Below are positions 19,327 to 30,400 of a DNA stretch of 64,000 nucleotides, piece by piece. The stretch spans positions 343,501 to 407,500 of the forward strand of contig JAUJYZ010001280.1 in the NCBI GenBank assembly GCA_033675265.1, in the 5' to 3' direction. Both the position numbers and the translations under genes were made by a program. How positions within the stretch are numbered: the stretch's first letter is position 1; every line of letters starts with the position of its first letter. The notes under the pieces are model-generated. The model made no database searches, was not told the DNA's origin, and was given only the letters and a program-made list of their open reading frames with translations. This stretch comes from Actinostola sp. cb2023 (taxonomy: Eukaryota > Cnidaria > Anthozoa > Actiniaria > Actinostolidae).

Positions 19327-20935
19327 TGGTAGCCAAGCCTTTTTAAAAGAGCGAGGTTACATATTTGTCGGCCATCTTGAAAGGTAACCAAGCCTTTTTA
19401 TAATGGCGAGGTTACAGTTTTGGCGGCCATCTTGAAAGGTAACCAAGCCATTTAAAAAGAACGAGGTTACAGTTATACCGGCGCCCATCTTGAAAAGTAA
19501 CCAAGTCTTTTTATAATAGAGAGATACAATTATGGCAGCCATTGTTAAAGGTAACGAAGCCTTTTAAAAGAGCGAGGTTACAGTTATACCGGCCATCTTG
19601 AAAAGTAACCAAGTCTTTTGATAATAGAGAGATACAATTATGACGGCCATTGTGAATGGTAACCAAGCCTTTTAAAAGAGCGAGGTTACAGTTATAGCGG
19701 CCATTTTGAAAGGTAACCAAGCCTTTTTATAATCGCGAGGTTACAGTTATAGCGGCCATTTTGAAAGGTAACCAAGCCTTTTTATAATAGCGAGGTTACA
19801 GTTTTGGCGGCCATCTTGAAAGGTAACCAAGCCATTTAAAAAGAACGAGGTTACCGTTATAGCGGCCATCTTGAAAGGTAGCCAAGCCTTTTTAAAAGAG
19901 CGAGGTTACATATTTGTCGGCCATCTTGTAAGGTAACCAAGCCTTTTTATAATAGAGAGATACAATTATGGCGGCCATTGTTAAAGGTAACCAAGCCTTT
20001 TAAAAGAGCGAGGTTACAGTTATACCGGCGCCCATCTTGAAAAGTAGCCAAGCCTTTTTATAATAGAGAGATACAATTATGGCGGCCATTTTGAAAGGTA
20101 ACCAAGCCTTTTAAAAGAGCGAGGTTACAGTTATACCGGCCATGTTGAAAAGTAACCAAGTCTTTTGATAATAGAGAGATACAATTATGACGGCCATCTT
20201 GAAAGGTAACTAAGCCTTTTCAAAAGAGCGAGGTTACAGTTATAGCGGCCATTTTGAAAGGTAACCAAGCCTTTTCAAAAGAACGAGGTTACAGTTATAG
20301 CGGCCATCTTGAAAGGTAACTAAGCCTTTTCAAAAGAGCGAGGTTACCGTTATAGCGGCCATCTTGAAAGGTAACTAAGCCTTTTCAAAAGAGCGAGGTT
20401 ACAGTTTTAGCGGCCATTTTGAAAGTTAACCAAGCCTTTTCAAAAGAACGAGGTTACAGTTATAGTGGCCATCTTGAAAGGTAACCAAGCCTTTTCAAAA
20501 GAGCGAGGTTACAGTTATAGCGGCCATTTTGAAAGGTAACCAAGCCTTTTTATAATAGCGATGTTACAGTTTTGGCGGCCATCTTGAAAGGTAACCAAGC
20601 AATTTTAAAAAGAACGAGGTTACCGTTATAGCGGCCATCTTGAAAGGTAACCAAGCCTTTTCAAAAGAGCGAGGTTACAGTTATAGCGGCCATTTTGAAA
20701 GGTAACCAAGCCTTTTTATAATAGCGATGTTACAGTTTTGGCGGCCATCTTGAAAGGTAACCAAGCAATTTTAAAAAGAACGAGGTTACCGTTATAGCGG
20801 CCATCTTGAAAGGTAGCCAAGCGTTTTCAAAAGAGCGAGGTTACAGTTAGCGGCCATATCGAAAGGTAACCAAGCCATTTTATAATAGCGAGGTTACAGT
20901 TTTGGCGGCCATCTTGAAAGGTAACCAAGCCTTTT
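19327..20935. repeat. Large array of the 55-bp repeat, about 29 copies
   Basis: The unit runs GGTTACAGTTATAGCGGCCA to GAAAGGTAACCAAGCC plus a variable linker (TTTTCAAAAGAGCGA, TTTTTATAATAGCGA or TTTATAATAGAGAGATAC). The length is 54-57 bp. Each unit begins GGTTAC and carries GTAACC about 30 bp later, so each can form a small hairpin. Repeated variant pairs suggest higher-order duplication. Minus-strand open frames here are repeat artefacts. Confidence 0.95.
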
Positions 20936-21223
20936 ATAAGCATTGTATCCAGCTATAAGCATTGTATCTATAAGCATTGTATCTATATGCATTAATTAAG
21001 TAGAATTGTACTTCCACTTGGCTCTATACTATTAAATGAACTGTAAATAGAAAGTCTCTTTTCATTAAAAGTAATCTGTATTCAATATTTTACACTATTT
21101 AGATCAATTTGTACTATATTACAAAACGTTGGTACCGACATGGTCGGTACCGACATGGTCGGTACCCAGGCTCCCTCGAACGGCTTTGGACGTGATATTG
21201 ACTCTAGGACACCTGGATACCAG
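20936..21223. other. 3' flank of the GPR158-like gene
   Basis: Contains three TAAGCATTGTAT repeats (20937-20980) and GGTACCGACATGGTC repeats (21130-21166). The polyadenylation site of the minus-strand gene should lie here; TTTATT-type signals are not clear. Confidence 0.35.
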
Positions 21224-21424
21224 TCAAACGTGTGAGCTTAAGAACCGTGAGATTGGAGATGGAGATATTTTAGTCAAATCCACAGGGTCCCCGTCATCAT
21301 CTTTGGTCGTGGACCTGTCTCGTTTCCATGTTGTTAAACTGGAAGTCTTGATGTGCTTATTTCGATCTCTCATCATTCGTGATTGTAGATACGCCACCTT
21401 GGCTGACAGTCGTTTTACTTCAGC
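21224..21424 (-). CDS. Exon 10: coiled coil and C-terminus
   Basis: Acceptor CTTTCAG. Encodes AEVKRLSAKVAYLQSRMMRD (a heptad pattern continuing exon 9), a basic stretch and an acidic DDDGDPVD, ending FLSSHV at TGA 21226-21224. Confidence 0.8.
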   Translation of the reverse strand, partial: AEVKRLSAKVAYLQSRMMRDRNKHIKTSSLTTWKRDRSTTKDDDGDPVDLTKISPSPISRFLSSHV

Positions 21425-24400
21425 CTGAAAGCAGGTAAATTTGCTCGTGGTCAGCGGTTTCTCCAAAAATAAGCATGCGTACTGAGACCATTGGTATGTT
21501 TCAAAGGGGATCATTTGATCATGTCTCAACGTCGACTTAATGAGCCCGAGTTAATTTGGGTCAGTGGTCTTTTTCGAGTAGTTATGAACATGCGCACCTG
21601 GTTGTTTATCATTGCTCGTAGTAGCACTCGAGCATGCGCACTCCACTTCGTTGTCCTGTCATTTACACATGCTTGTTACGCTTATAGCCAGCTTTTAGGC
21701 TCTCGTACATGGGGACAATTTTGGAAAGACGGGAGGGGGGGAGACAAAATTTGCTGCTTTAGATGAAGGTGTGATTTAGGAATATTTCATCAATGGGACA
21801 TTGGTTCAAGTAACCATGACAATCCTACCTTAAGATCCTCGTTTTCCCGCTCGATGACTGCCACGTCACTGACGTACAAATGAGTTCCATTTGGGGAAAG
21901 CTCTCCCGAACGCTTGTTGTTGCTTGTAAATGACGTAGTCACACCTCGGCGCCTGATCTTGCGTATGATGATACACTGACGTCATAACAAATTATCACGT
22001 CATTAGTATGACGTCATAACAAATGACACGTGATTTGATTTTTACACCGACGTCATAACAAATGATCACGTCATTAGTAACACTGACGTCATAGAAAATT
22101 AACACGTCATTGGTATGAAGATACGCCGACGTCATGCCAACGAGACTAGAGTGATGTACTGACGTCATAAAAATGTTTACGTCATCACTGAACATGATAC
22201 ACTCGAAATGCCATGACTTTAAACGTTTCGTCATCACTTAGTAACACGATACGTGACGTCATAAAATGTTTACGTCATCACTGACAATGATGTGAATGCA
22301 CCCAAAATGACGACTCAAAACGTTTCGTCATCACTTAGTAACACGATACGTGACGTCTTAAAAATGAATACGTCACCACTGACGAAACAAGGTCCGCTAT
22401 GGACAGTATAACTTACCTTGGGTAGAAATATTAGTAGTAGCATGACTGTAGCAATCATATGTACGAATACAAACTCTAGAGCATAGATGATGTCTGGATT
22501 GGTATTCTTTTGAGTAAGACCCCTGCAAGCATACACAGAGTCTTTGCGGAGAGTCTAACACAAGTAATGACAAGACAACATGGCCGCCATAGCAGTGACG
22601 TCATAATTGAAAGTGCTTTCGTCATCACTGACGTCATACAACGAATGAAATAATTCGTAGTTGTCGTTGGAAGTCAAGTTATCAAAGACCATCAATGAAG
22701 GAGAAAAAGAAAGACAATTTCTAAGTAATTACAAGGCAACATGGCCGCCATAGCACTGACGTCATAATTGAAAATGCCTTCGTCATCACTGACGTCATAC
22801 AACGAATGAAATAATTCGTAGTTGTCGTTGGAAGTCAAATTATCGAAGGCCATCAATGAAGGAGAAAAAGAAAGACAATTTCTATTTAATTGATTCTCTG
22901 TACACAACATTTACCTGAGAATGGAGAAAAAGCACATGACAAACGCGGCATTGTAGATGACCCAGCTGATGAAGCGGTTCTCGTTGTACGCTGACGGTGC
23001 TTTACGTACACGATAACACAGCCACAAAGCACATGACAACAGCGCCACATTACCTGAAACACAATGTATCGACAGCGATGAGCACTGGGAAGAATTGACC
23101 CAAATATGGCTTGACTAACGCTATATTTAATTTACGTTTGTGTTGGTTGAACACCGCAACAGCTACGTTTTTGTTACTTTTGATCTCTAGCAAGCTTCTC
23201 TAAGGCGGAGGGCGTTGAACAGCATTATACAGCTAAATCGACGATCCTCGTTCCCATGCCCTCGCTCCGAGAGGCGCAGAGAAGGGGTTTGGCACCAGAG
23301 ATACTTACACACGACAATACCATAGTCGAACCAGCTTGTTGAACATCGTTTATACTGAAGACCAGACGTAGAAACAGCGGTGCTAATAAAGGACTTTGTG
23401 GTCAGCGTCCACACTAATAACAGGACAATATAAATGGCTACAATGATGGCCAGGTGCCTCAGCAGACCCATGTCTGTTACTTGGACTTTATGTGCGCAAC
23501 GAACACGAAAGGTTCTGTAAACCCTGGTGACGAAACAAACTGCGTCTTTAGCGTCGAAACTTTAGTAATGATCATTAGATGGATGACGTCTGTCTTCCTG
23601 TTCGTAGTGTCTGTCTGTCCATCTCCCCTCTACCTGTCTAGGTCTGTCTGTCCATCTCCCCTCTACCTGTATAGGTCTGTCTGTCCATCTCCCCTCTACC
23701 TGTCTAGGTCTGTCTGTCCATCTCCCCTCTACCTGTCTAGGTCTGTCTGTCCATCTCCCCTCTACCTGTATAGATCTGTCTGTCCATCTCCCCTCTACCT
23801 GTCTAGGTCTGTCTGTCCATCTCCCCTCTACCTGTCTAGGTCTGTCTGTCCATCTCCCCTCTACCTGTCTAGGTCTGTCTGTCCATCTCCCCTCTACCTG
23901 TCTAGGTCTGTCTGTCCATCTCCCCTCTACCTGTCTAGGTCTGTCTGTCCATCTCCCCTCTACCTGTCTAGGTCTGTCTGTCCATCTCCCCTCTACCTGT
24001 CTAGGTCTGTCTGTCCATCTCCCCTCTACCTGTCTAGGTCTGTCTGTCCATCTCCCCTCTACCTGTCTAGGCCTGTCTGTCCATCTCCCCTCTACCTGTC
24101 TAGGTCTGTGTCTATTATTTTACCTCCAAGTCTTGAGAGCAAGCGAACCATAAGCAAGTGCAAATCCTATGTGCTGTAACCATGGAAACAAGATACAGCT
24201 CAGGAAATTCGGCGGTGACTCAAACAGGAAAACAAACTAAACAAAACAATAAAATAATTCAGCGATCGAACCCGAGTGTGTCAAACAGATAGCCCTTGGT
24301 CCCAGACCCTTTTATCTGTGCATGTCCGAGCATATCAAGAGGTCTGGGGATATTATATTACTCTTACCGCAATGTACATGAGAATTGCTCCAGTCAGTAT

Positions 24401-27400
24401 GATGACCAGGAATAAGGGACTTGATGAATGAAATACCTACACAAAACAAGTATTCATATTATTATAAGACTGGAGACAAGAATCTTACCAAATATGGAAT
24501 CTCAATACCAAATAAGGGACAACAAGAAACTACCTGATTAAAAGACTGGAGACAAGAATCTTACCAAATATGGAATCTCAATACCAAATAAGGGACAACA
24601 AGAAACTACCTGATTAAAAGACTGGAGACAAGAATCTTACCAAATATGAAGCAAGTAGTCCAATGCAAGGACTCAGCAAAGACCAAAACAACGTATATAT
24701 TTTTTGGTAACTATATTTCGGCTAGCCAGACTAGCCTTCAGGTTATGGAGAGATTTACAAATGGTACTAAAATATATAGCTATTACACAATGAGCCGAAA
24801 CATTAGATGATATAGATGACGTAAAAACATTACAACATACCGTAAATGCTCGATTAAGCGCCCTGCTTCCAATAAGCGCCCCCCTCGAATAAGCGCCTCC
24901 CCCTAGAGGTCTAAAAAAATTATAAGCGCCCCCCTTCCAATAAGCGCCCCCTCCCCCTAAAAGAAATTCAGAAACAACTCTCTAAAATAAAACTTTACCG
25001 ATAAACAGAAACACGGTATACCGTATGTCAATACCGTATATTTACAGTATACCAGTATACAGTTTACCAAGTACCGCACGGTACATGTGTGGTGAAGGCA
25101 GAATCGCCATGTTCTCTGTCAAGTTGTCGCTATGACAACCTTGCTCTCCGACCGAAATGTACTATGTTCAATAGCCATTATCTTCATAAAAACAGCTGTT
25201 ACTCGTTCAATAGAACTAATGAGAGACGCTACCGAAGTCCAGGTCAAAGTCCATGGTTCAACATGGACAGCTGTAGAAACTAGAATAAACTGGTTTTACA
25301 TGCCTTGCGCAGTACTACGGTATAGAGACTCGTAGAATTGTAGCGTCCTTCATTAGGATCTATTGTTTCAGTATTTTCAACTAGAAATATCTCCACTAAG
25401 CTAAGAGTTGTACTACGATTCAAATATATCATGTTCGTCGTGATATTCAATTCTATACTCAGTCATCGACGAATTGTTCAGATAATCACTTGTACTAGAT
25501 GTTCTTTAGAAATGCGTACTTGGGAATATCAACGCCCACTTATGTAAAGTTAAGTACTCGTCACTCAAACTATACAAAACTAGTTATACTAGGATTTCAG
25601 TATAAATACAACCAAGCTAGAGAGAGTTTTTAGAGAGAGGAGTTTAGACTCAGCCTTAAGTACAACAACCAAACTGTAACCGAAGAACGTCTCCAATAAA
25701 GATCCATAAGTCAACAAGAACACGACTTATTACACATGTTTGCTATTTTTATTCACTGGATATGTATGTTACAGTACCGTATATAAGAAAACATTGAGTT
25801 CATCATCTGAGAAAAGAAATAAGCGCCCTGCTTCCAATAAGCGCCCCCCTCGAATAAGCGCCTCCCCCTAGAGGTCTAAAAATTTAATAAGCGCCCGGGG
25901 CGCGAAATCGAGCATTTACGGTAGATTAAAAGATAAGAAATTACAGTTCATCACGTTTATTTAGACCTAAAGGTTCAAGGGTTTTCCCTTTATCTATAAG
26001 GTGAGCTTCTCTGGCTTTACGTATCGAGTCCCTCGGCGAAGAAATAAGTTCTAGGGGGATTAGTTGCAAATCATTTGCAGAGTGGTTAGGATTAGAAAGA
26101 AAATGTTCAGAAACGGAAGTGGGATTGGATTTAAGGTTAGGTGTGTCGATTAGTCGTCTGTGTTCATTAAATCTGTCCTTTAGTCGTCGTTTGGTTTCTC
26201 CGATGTATTGTAAATGGCAGCGGTTACATTGTACCATGTATATCACGTTTTTAGAATTGCAAGTGATGTGGGACTTTATGAGGCGGGCTTCTCCAGTGGA
26301 ATGGAATGTGTAATGATTGAGGCCGTTAGTGATGTAAGGACGTGTTGCACAGCTTTGACCACAGCGGAACGAACCAGGTTGGAGTGAGATGTTAGAGGTG
26401 TTGTTAGGTAATTTAGATTTAACTAGCAGGTCGCGGAGGTTAGAACAACGTCGATGGGCTACGAGAGGTTTACTTTGAAAAACGTTTTTTACAACGATTG
26501 GATGACAGGAGTATGTTATAATGTTTATGAATTATATGAGAAATGTTAGGGAGAGCGGGATTATAAGTGATTATAAAGGGTATGCGGTCAGAGTTAGGTT
26601 TGTTTTTGTTAGATAAGGCATCGTGACGAGAGATGTTTATAGCGCGTTCGATTTGTTTTTCAATGAATTTACGGTTATAGCCTCGTTTGATGAGGTAAGT
26701 GGTAAGTTCACTGGTTCGGAGTTTAAAAGTTTCATTAGTGGAGCAAAGACGGCGAAGACGGAGTTTTTGACCATTTAGATCTATACATTAGATCCAACGT
26801 TTTCTGGCAGGATACTCGTACACGGCTTTTGTTACTTCTCAAGTCTTTACCAAATATGGAATCTCAATACCAAATAAGGGACAACAAGAAACTACCTAAT
26901 TAAAAGATTGGAGACAAGAATCTTACCAAATATGGAATCTCAATACCAAATAAGGGACAACAAGAAACTACCTAATTAAAAGATTGGAGACAAGAATCTT
27001 ACCAAATATGGAATCTCAATACCAATAAGGGACAACAAGAAACTACCTAATTAAAAGATTGGAGACAAGAATCTTACCAAATATGGAATCTCAATACCAA
27101 ATAAGGGACAACAAGAAACTACCTAATTAAAAGATTGGAGACAAGAATCTTACCAAATATGGAATCTCAATACCAAAAATAAGAAACTACAATTAAAAGA
27201 GAAACTACCTAATTAAAAGATTGGAGACAAGAATCTTACCAAATATGGAATCTCAATACCAAATAAGGGACAACAAGAAACTACCTAATTAAAAGATTGG
27301 AGACAAGAATCTTACCAAATATGGAATCTCAATACCAAATAAGGGACAACAAGAAACTACCTAATTAAAAGATTGGAGACAAGAATCTTACCAAATATGG

Positions 27401-30400
27401 AATCTCAATACCAAATAAGGGACAACAAGAAACTACCTAATTAAAAGATTGGAGACAAGAATCTTACCAAATATGGAATCTCAATACCAAATAAGGGACA
27501 ACAAGAAACTACCTAATTAAAAGATTGGAGACAAGAATCTTACCAAATATGGAATCTCAATACCAAATAAGGGACAACAAGAAACTACCTAATTAAAAGG
27601 ATTGGAGACAAGAATCTTACCAAATATGGAATCTCAATACCAAATAAGGGACAACAAGAAACTACCTAATTAAAAGATTGGAGACAAGAATCTTACCAAA
27701 TATGGAATCTCAATACCAAATAAGGGACAACAAGAAACTACCTAATTAAAAGATTGGAGACAAGAATCTTACCAAATATGGAATCTCAATACCAAATAAG
27801 GGACAACAAGAAACTACCTAATTAAAAGATTGGAGACAAGAATCTTTACCAAATATGGAATCTCAATACCAAATAAGGGACAACAAGAAACTACCTAATT
27901 AAAAGATTGGAGACAAGAATCTTACCAAATATGGAATCTCAATACCAAATAAGGGACAACAAGAAACTACCTACCTAATTGGAAAAGATTGGACCAAATA
28001 AGAATCTTACCAAATATGGAATCTCAATACCAAATAAGGGACAACAAGAAACTACCTAATTAAAAGATTGGAGACAAGAATCTTACCAAATATGGAATCT
28101 CAATACCAAATAAGGGACAACAAGAAACTACCTAATTAAAAGATTGGAGACAAGAATCTTACCAAATATGGAATCTCGTACTACCTAATTAAAAGACTGG
28201 AGACAAGAATCTTACCAAATATGGAATCTCAATACCAAATAAGGGACAACAAGAAACTACCTGATTAAAACAGTTTCATTCATGTCATGCTACGTCAACT
28301 ATAAAACCTGTTTCGTTCATTTAAAAGCAGGTTCAACTGGTTTCCTTACCTTGACTTCACGGTTGATCATGACAAGCAGGCCAAACCCAAGAGCCATGAA
28401 CAGAGCTAGGCCGTTCATGATCAGAAGAAGTATTCTTGGAATTCGAAAGACCGAGTATTGACAGGGTCTGCCATCTGTGCACTCACTGCAGCCCTCGCTA
28501 CACTTGATACACTCAAAGCTATTGTCGTACTTGTTTGGTAAACCCTGGAGCCTTTTATCATACTCAGCCTCGACTTCAGAGCCGTTGAATTTCTTCATGG
28601 CGTTAGAAGACGATGGATAATAAAACCCCTTTGCACACTCGCAATAGTAGCTCCCTCTCTTGAAGCCTTGATCCGGGATATTGACACACTAAAGACAAGA
28701 GAATATGAAGTAAACTACATATTGAAGTCATGGGTTTCCTTTGTTAACGGTGGCGCGAGATGGACTAGGATCTAATTGAGGGCCTGTAAAACAAACTACC
28801 GCTGACCATTTTTCGCCCAAACGATTTCTTTGGACCGTGGGCTCAGGTCGGTCGTCAGTAGTGATTCTATTTTTCTCTCTTTCTGATTTGAAAGCGAAAC
28901 TTGAAACATGTGGCGTGAAAAGATGGGGTGTCGGTGGCTCGCCGAACGACCCACATACAAAGACATTTCTTTAAGCATGTTCTTCTGTAAATAGGACAAA
29001 CTAATTTTAATTAGTTTAAAAACTCGTAGATTATGTAATCCACGAGTTATAGGGATGACGTCATTGGGACAAGTTTGGGATCGCTCACTCGGCTGTAAAA
29101 CTTTCATTGTTGCCGCTGAAGTGCATCGCAGGCTCATACCTTGGGGGGAGGGGGTGGTAATTATGGGTGCCTTTGATTTTCTATGTGTATCAATATGTAC
29201 ATCTCTAATCTAGCTTACAAGCAAGCATATATACACAATAAAAATAATTGATCGTTTCCATGGTTACGGTACCTTGGTAGATTTCTTACATCTGTGGGTA
29301 CCCATGAAGTCATTAAGTTTCACGGAATCGAGGCTGTTTGTCTTGTCCCCAGTCCCCCGTGTCGTTTCCTTGGTTGTTGAATCGCATTGGTTAATGTCGA
29401 TGTCATTGAGCTGGATGTCGATGCTCACCACGCCCCTGTGAAAGAAAATGCATTAATGGAAAAGTTCGCACGTGACGTCTGGCGGCCATGTTGGATCCCG
29501 TGAACGAAGCATTCCTCATTAGCTTCTCTTGTTTGTACCTCCAACCACAGGTAGCCCAAGCTCACCATTTGAAGCTTTATATAGAGATTATGCAGTGTAA
29601 AATTATTAAAAATCGAAATGCAATCAATCGTTTTTAAATTGTCTGTAGTTGTTCTTTGTGAGTTTATACCCTAAGGGTATACAACATAGGGTAAAATTCA
29701 AACAGCGATAACTTGCTTTATTTTAATCGTAGCGGCACCAAATCTTCCCAAAAAAATAATCTCTACATAATCTCTATATAAAGCTTCAAATGGTGAGCTT
29801 GGGCTACCTGTGCTCCAACATGGCCGCTGCGTCTTTAAATCTCCAGGGATTGATTGCAAGCCAGTAATATTAGAAGACTTGGTTGGTGTTTGCCCTCTAA
29901 AAAGACTTCTAGAAATGTATTCGGCGTTCTTTGACCAGCACAGCGGAACTGGAACCCAATCTTCCAATATTTGCCGCAGACCGGAAATGACGCAACCGAG
30001 AGACCACTTTCTGAATACCTCTTGTAAGTGACCACCTGGTTGGATAATATAGCTGGTCGCTTACGAGAGGTTCGATGGTAGTTCAAATGACAGCGCCGAA
30101 ATTTTTTTTTTTTTTTTTACTGACACGAAAATAAAACATTTCCAACTTCATAAGCCCTGCGAACAGAGTCTTCTCTTAACGTCCTGAGAGAGAGAGAGAG
30201 GCTGAGAAGGAAAGAAGAAACAAGACTACAAAATTCATTGTCTTTCTTTATTTGATCATGTGCGAGCATGCGCGATGGTTGCTTAGAGACAATTTCGTTT
30301 CCACGTTCTCTCGGCCATGTGTGTCGTTTTAGTTCCAATAATGATCTTTCCCAGAAATAAATCCCCGTATTGCTTGCTGTTGTTGCTTTGATAAGCACAG

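Larger units (their letters stand above)
24649..26846 (-). mobile_element. 5'-truncated Penelope-like retroelement
   Basis: Inserted in the 76-bp minisatellite. TTACCAAATATG flanks both sides (24637-24648 and 26847-26858), a 12-bp target duplication. Only the C-terminal part of the reverse transcriptase region, the linker and the GIY-YIG endonuclease remain. The 3' part (24649-24839) carries a hammerhead-like segment and is separated from the coding part by a nested element (24840-25921). It lies in intron 3 in the same orientation as the host gene. Confidence 0.8.

Noticed and set aside
19357..19720. Minus-strand frames repeating NGRYNCNLAL
   Set aside because: They are readings of the 55-bp satellite.
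23454..24179. 241-codon plus-strand frame with VCPSPLYLSRS repeats
   Set aside because: The 33-bp minisatellite is a multiple of three, so it stays open. It lies in an intron antisense to the receptor gene.
25330..25740. Solo LTR with TATA box and polyA signal
   Set aside because: The TG...CA ends are plausible but no flanking duplication was found, so it is not annotated as an LTR.
26849..28265. Regular 76-bp array as a possible CRISPR or centromeric satellite
   Set aside because: It has no variable spacers and sits inside one intron. It is a local minisatellite.
28796..29137. 113-codon minus-strand frame in intron 2
   Set aside because: Complete exons 2 and 3 join in phase without it, and nothing in it resembles the receptor family.
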